Positions 11,577 to 23,500 of a DNA stretch of 60,000 nt are shown piece after piece. The notes beneath the pieces were generated by a model. That model was given only the letters and a program-made list of their open reading frames with translations. It was not told the origin of the DNA and searched no databases. Position 1 is the stretch's first letter; every line of letters begins with the position of its first letter. Origin of the DNA: Membranipora membranacea (Eukaryota; Bryozoa; Gymnolaemata; Cheilostomatida; Membraniporidae). The stretch is from positions 30,196,001-30,256,000 of the forward strand of contig OU612065.1 of NCBI GenBank assembly GCA_914767715.1, written 5' to 3'. Position numbers and translations under genes: made by a program.

Positions 11577-14500
11577 TCAGTGAAATCCGTTCATCTCAAT
11601 TCCACTTTCTTTAGTACCAGCCTCGACCTCAGCATAAACTTGTCGATAGTCGAATTCTACGGGTGACCTGGTGGCCCCGGCTGTCACCTCCATAGCATGA
11701 TAGTCTTTATGTGACAGATTATACATAGAATAGAGGGGCTGCTCCGTCACCTCACATTCTGACGTTAGGAAATCAGGTATGGTGATCTCTGCATCCGTAG
11801 CTGTTGTGTAAGTCTCTAATATCATCAGCCCTTTACATCTGCATAAAATAAATGTACCAAACTTAGAGAAGACTCAACCTTGAAGCCCACAGAGCCACAG
11901 TTGATAGATGAAGATTGAACGGTTAATATAAATAATATTTATCAAGCACTCACATGAGTAAGTATAACTCTTTGCTTACAACTTTGGTAGCAAAAAAGTG
12001 ATGGTGAAATTTCCCAGGCCCAAAAACATAACAAAACAAATGCCATAACTTTTCATTTGACGGGAAGACTGATTAGGCTTTGAGTCGCGAAAATTTGACC
12101 TACTCTTAAGACCGGTATCCCATTATTAACTTCTAAAGGCGGATTATGTAGCCTTGTCATGCGGCCACTGGTTTTTGTTTTTTTTTGTTTTTTGGGTGAC
12201 TTTGTATTTCTCGGTATAGTATGAGTAGTTGTCTTCTGCCTTTTTAGCTCTATTCTACACCACTTTGAGCTTTGACTTTTTCTCCGCTCCATAGGCAAAT
12301 AAATTAACTTTGTCATTTATCATATTCAAAATAAATATAAATAAGTTGTGTAGAATAGAGGTAAAAGGCAGAAGACAACTACTTATACTACACCGAGAAA
12401 TACAAGGCCACCCAAAAAAAACAAAAGCCTATGGTTGCGGAATATGAATAAAGAGTGGGGTGACAAGGCCCTCTGTGTATATAACTACACTTACCTGGGG
12501 TGACAAGGCTCTCTGTAAATATCCAACTGGTAGTATTTGTTGTTGAATAGAAAACACCTTCTCTTCTTAAAGATAGTGTAAGTTTTCTGGTCTCTCTGAT
12601 TCAACAGTAACTGATAACATACAAGATAAAACAATAGAAGTTATCAGTTCCTGTTGCCAGCACAAGTTATAGTTGCGTAACAGTAGTATTTCACAGAATA
12701 CTTGCGAATGGATGAGCAGGATGGCTTCACAAAATTCACCCATTACCTCACGGCTTTATATATTACTTCACTTAGATTAGAGTAATATGAATAATAGCCG
12801 TAATACGCGGATTCAAGGATACACAGACACATAGATACAGGATACACAGATAGGTAGATACATGGATCCACAGATAGGTGGACACATGGATACACAGATT
12901 TATAGAACCAAGATACACATATATGTGTATGCACAGATACACAGCCACATCGATACACAGACATGTGCATACACAGATAGGTGGATACGCTGATACGCGT
13001 TTAAGCGAGATATTTGATGGAATGAGTGGGATCATTACCTGATAGGTTCTCCCGCTAATCTGTTTCCTCAGTTCAACTCTTTGACCTTTGATCTTTGGCC
13101 TTCTCACTGTATGTGTAAATGTGAACACGCCTGCAAAATATACAAAACACCTGCCATGTGAACGAGAAAACCCACTACGAAGTCAAGGGTAAAATTCGAA
13201 AACACAAAAAAATCCCTAACAGAAGTGTGGGAATACCCTTCGAGATTTAAATATTTTGATTTATATATTCCTTATCATTTATAATATTCTTATCTAACAG
13301 AGTGCAAAGAACTGTTGTTGATGGTAAAACTTCAAATGCTATTATAACAACACTGGCACCCCCCAGGGCTGCTGTCTGTCTCCCCTTTTGTTCTCCATAT
13401 ATACAAACCGGATTACCTCAAACCTGAGTAATGTTACAATAATTAAGTACGCAGATGACACTTGCCTCATAGGCTGCGTAGCTAATCAATCAGATCTCAA
13501 CTCCTATTTTGATGAAATCCATAGAATTGCTAAACAATGTGCTGATTTAAATCTTTTATTAAACCCTACTAAGACCCAGGAAATGATGCTATCCACCCAG
13601 TATGTTAAACCTTCTACCCCTACACTTGTTTTAAATGATACTGCTATTGCTTTTAGTGTTAAAGTTAAATATCTTGGTGTATTAGTTGACGATAAGCTGC
13701 GTTTTAATGATCATGTGCATGGTATAGTTTCAACCGCCTCTCAAAGGATGTATGTAGTCAGGAATTTTGTATTTTTAAGCTCTAAATCACTATCAAATAT
13801 GCTTAGTTTTATTGTATCACGAATCTCCTATTGCTTACCCATTATTTTTAAAAGCTTGTATGCTGCTGACAAGCAACGCCTGTGTAAAATTTTCAAGGAC
13901 GCTATTAAGTTAGGCATTGAACATCCCGATATTTATACCATGATGGACAATCAGACACGAACACTGGCCTTACGCTATATTCACGATGAGGATCATTTCA
14001 TCAATGATTTGTTGAGTAAATGTCCATCTGGCAGATACCGTACAGTAAAACATAGAGCTCACTGGGGAGAGACTGTTTTCTGCGTCATATCACTCTTATT
14101 TTAAACGAAATACTTTTTTAGACAGAGATTTGATTTTTTATTCAAAGTGTCTTCGCTTTTTCTAGCTGATTTTAAAGTGCCAGCAATTACACTGTATTTC
14201 GCGACTCATTTTTTCTTTTAATAATGCTGTCAGTGATAGTAATAAAATCCATCCATCCATCCATAGATATGAATGTCTTTTAGCGAAACAGTGAAATTTA
14301 GAATATAAAGGTAAATTTTCTCTCTGTTGGGTAACAATCTTTGTTGTTTGTTTTGACTAGTTTCTCTCATTTCAGTCTCCCTGCCAATCTCAATGAAATA
14401 TACCAGATACAGCGTTCAAACCTAGTCCAGGTCCTGCTCAAGTGGCTTGTGGGGTAGATAACCTATACCATTGCCCGCTGTTACCGGCTACTCTTTCTAT

Positions 14501-17500
14501 GAGGAGGCAGAGGGAGACCTTACTATACTGCGTGCACGCACACAGTAGACCTCATGTATTTATGGTCCTGATCCGAAAAGACCGGTTCAGAGAGACTTAT
14601 TATGACAATTTGTGCTCCCCTTATGTACCAGCCTAGTCCCTATATGTGCTGACTATAGCACAGTGATGCTCTACTACTCGCTACATATCTTAGCTGTAGG
14701 CTGGGTTCGAAGCTTATATTTTGCTGGTTTGTGCAACAAGCCATCACCTGTGGGCTGCATGCGAATCCGCAAAGGCTACTCAGTTTAGTCCATATGTTAG
14801 ATATTAAAAAGTGTTTTTTTACCATAACCACAGGATGAGGCTAACTAAAACAGTTTGAAAAAAATGAACATTTAACCAAGTTAAATATTTTTGATAATTG
14901 AGTACAAATGAAGGAGAATAGATTAGTATTGTTCTGTAAACTACTCTATGTAAGACGCAGCCTGTGATAGGCTCTCAGAGTAGAGGGGGAGTGATCCACC
15001 CCCTACTGAAGAGCCTGTCTCAGGCTACATAAGTGAAACAGCTATATAATACTCACTCGTTCCTGAAACTATGTAAATATAAAACTAAAGCTATGCATAA
15101 AAGTGAGAGGCAGATGGGGACAGAAGATGAGAACACAATGTGAATACACAGCAGCAGTACATGAGGCTATACATATGTCACAGACCACACAAGAAGCTAC
15201 GCAGACCACACAAGTAGCTTGGTAATGCAGGTTGGGCACCTGTTTACATTGTCATGGTTGACAGGGCCAACCTATGCAGCATCTGACTATGACTATGAGT
15301 CGGGTCAGCCATTAAATGCTACAGTAAGAAATTTTCTCCTAAGGTTTTGTTAAAGCTTATGCCATCCACCCATTCAATTAATATAACAAGAATTACATCA
15401 GCTTTGAACAATAGTAGCAATGGTAGAATCAGGGAATTTTGGAATCTCTCCGGTGAACGTTCAGCTACAATTACGAGTTGTCTTCCCCTTGATGTTGAGA
15501 GGATAACCACAAATTATCAAGCCCTAATGCTAGTCATCCAGACATTTTCTGGGTTTCCGTTGGGAAGTCAATTTAAAATCTATATGACTCATTGGATTTG
15601 GTTCCATTCACTTGAGTTCCCATTTAAATCAATTTCAAATGTTTAAAACCATCTTTAAATGAACCAACATTTATTTCAATTTGGAGTTAAAACGGCCTGT
15701 CAATCACTCGGTACAGCTATAGCTTGATATTTTACAACAGTTCCTTCATTATCGATGAATCATGTCACACTTTAAAACAAAGAGCAGCTTGTTTTAATTT
15801 ATGAATTTTAATTAAAACTAAAATGTTATAACATATCACACTGCCTAGCAACTGGAAAATGATAAAACATCTCATGCATATAGAGTAGACACTCTGAACT
15901 ATGAACTCACCGTTTTGACCTCGTTTTCTCAGCCTCGCCTGCATCTTATTGTTTGGAGTTACCAGGTAGTCGTGTACAACATCAAACTCTTTGTACGACG
16001 GCCAAAACTACAACAAGAAAATAAGCACGTCATAATCGCTCTAGGCCACGTAGCTTACACACTCCTAGCTATAATTTTATCTTGAAAGAACATATACTAT
16101 GGTTATGACTGAAATACTATGTCCAAATTATGATAATCAGTGCATTAAAATTTCTTAATAGTCCTTGAGTTTGATTAATGTCATTGTTATATTAATTCTC
16201 ACTTGTTATGTAAAGGCCAATAAATTTGATCAATGACCAAACTTTAATTGAATTTTTTTTAACTGATTATGCATTTTTAAATATCATATTTAATCTTTCA
16301 TTTCTATAGCATTGCTCATATCCCTATATGAGAATGTCAGTTTTTGGCAGGTCAAGTATGTAGGTGGCCATTTAGTATCGGACACTTATTGACCTGTTGA
16401 CTTATTGATGATAAATGTTGAATGATATAATAATATTTATATTAGAGATAAGACTTGATACTCAATCTAGATCAGAAGTTTTATCTCTAAACTTAGACCT
16501 ACCGTTACATGAGAGCACTTAGCAGTCTGCTTTGTAACAAACAAGTATTCTAAATGTTAAAACATTGTCCGGTGGCTGCTAGTGGCATTCCATTTTCATC
16601 AAACGCCCTCCCATGATGCAGTTGATGATGTAATGCAATGAGCAGCAGCCCGGGCAGAGCTTGAGCACTCCAACTAACAAACCAGTTATTGTCTGCGTAA
16701 ATACAGGAACTTCTGGTGAAACCCAAAATGATGCTGTGCTTCCGAACATTGTCTAAGCTGTAGTACAGAGGGAAGCTGTTGCTTGTCAGTTTGAAATAAT
16801 TGCACTTAGAGAAAGTGGTTCACCAACCTGCTCCTCCTTGAAATCCGAGATGAGGAATTTGTGTTTCTTACTGTTCAATTCTAATCGATCAGCAACATCA
16901 ATACCTATTTTCTGGCAAACAGCCTGCAATAATAAAACCACTGGGTATATTAATTAGAGAGGTAATACTAATATAAAATCCATGCACATAAAGGGTAATA
17001 AAATACATTAAACTGTCTCCCACTACAACTTAATATATCATTGTAACAACATCAAACAAATCATTTATTGAAAATATATCTTATGAATGTGATCCTCTAA
17101 AACTGTCTTTTTGATTCATAGAGCAGGAGTAGGAGCAATTGTCACAGTATTGTAAACTTTCCAGGGTTTGTCCATCAACTTACACTCCCACTTGCAACTT
17201 GGGACAAAATTAATGTTATAGAACCATAAATATGTTATGTATTTATATGTTTAGAGCAGATTTCTTTGGATTGTTCCAACTTTTCTATCGGGACATACAC
17301 TGAACTTATCCACACCCAATTCATTTTGTGATATACCAAATCCCTACTAGCTTTCCTTTCCTTTCCGCATACCCCTACACCACAGCTTTCTCATGAACAA
17401 TAAACATGTACCCAATATACAATTGTCATATACCATATCCATCCATATGCCATTCTAACTGTATAACCTTTTATATTAATACTCACGGCCATCATTCTCA

Positions 17501-20500
17501 TACATTTTTTGTTGAAGTCTGTAGAGTTATCGATGACATCATAGTATGGATGTCCCACCCACGCCTGCAAATAAACAATAATACAAATAAATACTCAAAA
17601 ATGCAAATAAATACACAAAATACAAATAGATACACAAATATACAAATAAAAGCCATGTAAGGAAACTTGGCATCCCAATTTGATCTATGCCCTGCTGTCA
17701 CATCTCCAAAGTTCTCAATTTTGTTTGTATATTTCTCGTAGAAAGACCACCGCAAAGATTTATATCCCACGAACATCTTCTATACATAGATAACATTCAC
17801 ACCAACTGTCAAAAAGTGCTATATCCGGTCTTTTGGAACTGAGCATTAATTTGAAATAGCCTAATGTGATAATTTTAATACTTTATTTAATTGTTGTCAA
17901 TAACACTTTCATCAAGTTTTCTGACTCAGAGCCATCTCAAGCTTTGACGGCGATGTCCTTGAAAATCTCCGTCACACCAACAATAAACTGACTCTAGCAA
18001 ACGATTGTATTATCCTCAGTACCCTGAGATATTTGCCAAGAATGGGTGAACTCAAATTTAAAAATATTTGATTTTAATAAAAGCTGCATTTTTGGCAAAT
18101 CCAGTTAGTCTTTATCCATTGTTGAACTTTGTTTGAGAGCCAAGAGTTGAAGAGATATATATTTTGAACTTGAAAGTGAAAAAACAATGAAGCTTTTTCC
18201 AGAACATTATATTGAGGGATTGACCACTTTTAAGTGTTCGTCATTGATCTATAATTGTTTGATGTTTCTGGGAGTAAGTTATTCTTAGATGACAATAATG
18301 GGTCTGTACTGAAGTGTGTGGTGATCCAGACACCAGATTCTAATCAGAAATCCTGGTATTCTAATCTGTATTACTACGAAACCTGTAAATCGCTTGATTA
18401 AAACACACTACCAAGTGCATAACATGCTGCTGCTGTAAAGCAATGAGTACACTAATATGCTCTAATATTGGACGGGTCATTCTTAGGGTCATTCTTAAAA
18501 CTGCCGGGCACTAAAATCAAAGCGACCTTGTCACGCGGCCACTTTTTTTGTTTTTGTTCGAAGAGTGGCTGACTGGGCTTTGTGAACTTTACAATTTTTG
18601 CTACTGTTTCCTTAACAATTTTTTAGGAAGATTCTCTGTTTTAGCATCAGCTAGGAAAAGCACCAGATAGACCCGTAACACTGTTGGCTGATATGCTGAT
18701 AACCCATGCTAGCTGAGTAAACAGCTTGATTTTTCGTGATATGAGGGGTGCTTGGTCAATTCCTGAAAGAGAACTCAATCTTAAGAGACTATGCATACCT
18801 GAGCTGTTTTGTGATCAAGAGTCCTGGCGAGTTCCGGACCTTCATGGCGGACGACATGCTCCTCTGTAGTATAGAACTCTTCAGCACCGAGAGCTGCTGT
18901 AGTCATGTGTATCACCTGGCTATACCGACTGTCTCTCAACTCAACGTTAGTCCACTTCTCTCGAGAGATCAGCTTATCCCATGACTCTATAGGCATATCT
19001 ATAACACATAATCGAACATAAAACAAAGCCATGTCCATCATAGCATGAAAGGTAATATATATTTGCTATGCTTATTTACAAACCATAAGAATTTAGTATA
19101 TTTTATGCACTTATGGGCGCCTTAGATATGCACTCTTCTCCCGGCCGAGGGAGACTGGCGCTCTTGCAATGTTCAAGTATTGTAACCGTTGTTACAACAT
19201 GCATAAGTGCGCTCGTCAGCTTGGAAAACATCCCGACGCCATCGTCAGAATCATTCTGTACAGTAAGACTGCTTTCCCTTTAGAATTCTCCCCCATGTGT
19301 CAGAGGTTCTTGGCAAGCATTAAATTATAGAGCGCTGTGTAGTGGTAGACTAGATAGGCAAACACACACCTCACTACCTGAGGAGGAGGTGGCACAGTTG
19401 GTCTTAGCGCAAGCATTGTAGGTCATGGGTTTGAATCCCACTGCAGTCCATTGACTACAGGGGTTTGGTTAGCACACAGGTTTGCTCCAACCTGTCTACA
19501 AACAGAGAGCAACAAGGTGTTGTAACTGCAGCCTCGCCCAGAAATCTCACCGCCAATGCTTTGGGATGTGACGTGTGATAAGACCCCTTGATTTTTATCA
19601 ACTATTTTAATCAACCAGCACAACATGTTGATGTGCACAAGAGGTCAACATTTCTGGATCAAGGTTTATATCACAGAGTAAGGATATCCTTACTCTGTGT
19701 TCATATCCTTATCATATAATCAGTCAGTTTGATAATAACAATCTAATAATGTCAAATCTCTCATAAAAACAATTTATTTATGATAATAGGGAAGTCGAGA
19801 TTATCTACTGTCCTTGAAAAACATCCAAAAGGGTCAGATTGTTGTAGATCAAATGCCCAGCTGTTTTCCAACTGTAAACACAACTATACAGTACAGACAA
19901 ATTGTAAATAGATTGAAAAATTACAATCAGCTTGTCTATGCCTATGAATCGTCAATAGACACCTGAACTCATCCGACTACAGCAAAGAGAATGATCTACA
20001 CCGGGTCACTACAGGGGCGGGGGGGCTATATATGCTGAGGGGATCATCACCCTGTCATGTATGGCACTATATGTATATACATATAATTGTTAATATCTAA
20101 CACCCCTGTCGCGCACGATAATTTAATGCTACGGGGTCCACTACACCCCAAACAATGTGTGGTACTTGTTTTTTTATTTATTAGGAAGGTTTTATGACAC
20201 CCCTGTCACACAGGATACTTACACGCTGAGGGGTCCATTACACCCCTGTCACATATCACGAGTGCATTAGTGTTTGACATCTCCGCTAAGTCAAAGTATG
20301 TCTGCTCGATCTGCATCATTGTCTTTATTAAATTCTGCTGAAACCTGTCAGCTATAAATAGTCAAAACAATGAGTCAGACAAAAACACATTTATGGAGGG
20401 AATTATCCTTTTTTTGCACGACGAAGAGTGTCGGCTCATCAGCAGAAATTTCCCACTGCTATACAAGACTACCACTTACATAAAGTTATTATTATCTACT

Positions 20501-23500
20501 ATATATTATACACTCTATATTATTATATACTTTATATTATATACTTTATATTATTATATACTTTATATTATACAGTCTATATTATTATATACTTTATATT
20601 ATATACTCTATAATACTAAGACCACTTATTCCTGATGTGATACAAGGACTCGTGTTCATCGAGTAGTTTTCTCTACCATCACGAGTTGATGACCAGGTGT
20701 GAGATAGTAGGTCTGTTATTATCAGTTCACCGGAGGTCATATAATATGTGTCTCGGGTTATTTACCCTTCGGAGAAAGTTTACTAGATTAGATACGAGGA
20801 AGTTGTGTCCTGCTCTTTGTTATTAGCTACAGTTCTTTGGGTATAGTGATGGGAGTATATTAGTGGCCCTACCAAGCAGAACGGCACTCAGGCTACTGTG
20901 TAGCTTTACAAACGTCTCGTGAAATTACTTGTTGATCGGAGACATTCGGTTTTTCGTCTCATGTCCGACTCTTCGTCCTCAGACCATTGCACTTGCCTCT
21001 TATCTTTTGACTTTTATATTACATCACAAGTGGACCGTTAACCTTGATAGCCGATTCTGAGAATCTCAAGATATGAGATCATGGACGTAACTAGATGTGA
21101 AGACTGGAAATATCAAAGTTGGTATTTACCGACTTGGTATCTGCAGACTATATTGGTATTGTTGCGTGCCTGGCGGCGGAAATCAAATAGAGTAAGGTCT
21201 AGTGTCTAGTTACTGAGGGTAAGTGGCCAGAAGCTTTAATCAACTAAGACCAAACCCGTGTGTTCCCAAAGTTCATACCAGAGAACACTTATATATACAT
21301 ATACATAATTCTAAACTGGCAGGTATACGTACACACTGAGAGAACCTGGTATTGGTACAAAACTTATCAGGGACTTAACAAAACGATGGCGCACCTTGTT
21401 CTGCAGATAGATCTGTCCATTTCACACCTCCACTGTAACATAATAAGATATGTATTATTTAAACGAGTATTTAGACAACCAGGAAAGACATATATTATAA
21501 CAGCAGCATATATAATAGCTGAAATTACTTTAACCAGCTCAGCAAAACTTTATAGCCAGTTTATCTTCAGTTATACCGTCTACCCTACAGCAGTAAAGTA
21601 TGGCAGACTGAAAAGATCACTATTGCTTACAGTGAAATGTATAACTAGCTAACATTTACTCAACATTAGTGCTTAACAATACCACCTTGGCAAATCAGTA
21701 TGTGCTAGCTAACATTAAGTCACCTCAAACTCGCTTAGCTAAACTCTTGCTAATATTTACTCCAACAGGGTGCGTTTAATTACTAATTATAAAATATTGA
21801 TGGTATATCTATACTGACAAACTTTTGATGAAACCAAACTCTTATTCATCAGGTCTCACAATTAATAAGACATGAGACTGAAACTTCGTACAGTTTTACA
21901 TGACTTCATAGAACACCTTGGTGCTATTTACATAACAAACATGTCTTTGCATAAATATTAATTAAAAAACTAGTATACTAGTATTATATTTGGAGGATTT
22001 TATGTCTTGAATCGATATTTTCCATCATACTGATCAGCATCATGTATGTAATCAGTAAGGAATAATTGACAAGAAAAATATCCCAATTGATTTTCAACGC
22101 TGCCAAGTTTTACAACAAAATGAGTAGGCATGCCTGCAACTCTACGTGTAATTTTGAGTCAGTACCAATGGCTAGTAGCGGCTAGCTTGGGACTGTTGTA
22201 TTGCAGTGCATTTAATAATTTCTTATAATAAATCAGTGAACTCCCATAAACAATACACCAATCATAGCTTATAAAGCTGCAGTGTAATCATTCTTCAAGT
22301 GCAGCAGTTATTCAATGCCTTAATTAATCGCAACACAATGAATACTAGCTACTATTATATAAGTGAGATAGCTATTTGGAAACAGCGTACTGAACATGGC
22401 TCGTAGCCAGGGCATCGATAGGTTGGTTCTAGGGGCAGTGAACTTTAAAATGCATATTTTGCAGCACATTCTAAGTTTAATGTGCATGTATAACCTAGAG
22501 GAAGTGAGATAAGCTAGAGTTTACATTATCGTGGCTGACATAATGTTGGCTAGCACCAATTGTCGCTGAGGACGAGTGTCGTTGAGCAAATGTTCGCTAG
22601 CCAAAATTTTCCCTTATTCAAGCATACGCGTAATGGCACATTTTTCCTCCTACAAGCACTTCACTCCTCTATGTTAACGCAGTAGAGAGAAACATGAGGG
22701 GGATAAGGTCTTACCTCATCAAGAGTGTCGCTGTCTCTGGAACTCTGAATACCTAAAAACAAACAAAAGCTGATCCATTATATTTATAGAGTGAGGAGCT
22801 GCTAAAATACATCTCAGGTATATCAAGGAGTTAGAGACTCCTTGGGTATATCAATAGCCTGAGAAAGCTTCTAAATTGCATTTTACAATTTACTTCGTTG
22901 TCCAATGTATAACTTCTATCCATGTGTCTGAAGGCGACGAACATCATCGCAATAGAATGAGTTCAACACTGTGAGTGATGAGAAGGGTACCCTACTAACC
23001 TTCCATCCCAAGTTTTCGAAAAAGGTACTCAGTCTAGATTGACCAGTCGTCTTTCCTCCACATGGCCCTAAAATGTGGAAAACCGTTATAAATAACATAT
23101 AAAAATGTGTCAGTATAATGGATAAGACTTTTTGTTTTTTATCATGGCCTTTGTAACTCAGATTCAGAGATATTGTGGGTTTTTTTTAAAATCAGTATGA
23201 TGGAGCATGCAATATTTCAGGTGATGTTTTTTGATGTGGGAAGCTGAAACTGACACTGTTCACAGTCGCAAGTTGTTTTTCGTTTCAAACTTGTGAGCTT
23301 GTGATCGTGATCATTGACTCAAAGACATGAGAGATATGATCAACCTAGAATTACTCCTAGGATCAAAAGATACCACAGATGTGTTTACGGGTACAGTTAT
23401 CAACTTCAGCAAACAGAAATCAAGCCTTGACTGGAAGATCAGATTTCAATTCACATCTGACTATGGGAAAATTATTGAAATCAAAGTGTAATATTACTAC

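Noticed and set aside
12743-13128. Minus-strand frames rich in Cys, Val and Tyr
   Set aside because: They translate the GATACACAGATA tandem repeat; only the part from 13039 to 13130 is coding, as a TTD14-like exon in the 118-codon frame.
20641-22700. Search for a missing TTD14-like exon
   Set aside because: Several GT donors on the minus strand were examined (near 20763, 21128, 21759) but the frames contained stops or did not resemble the family, so none was annotated.
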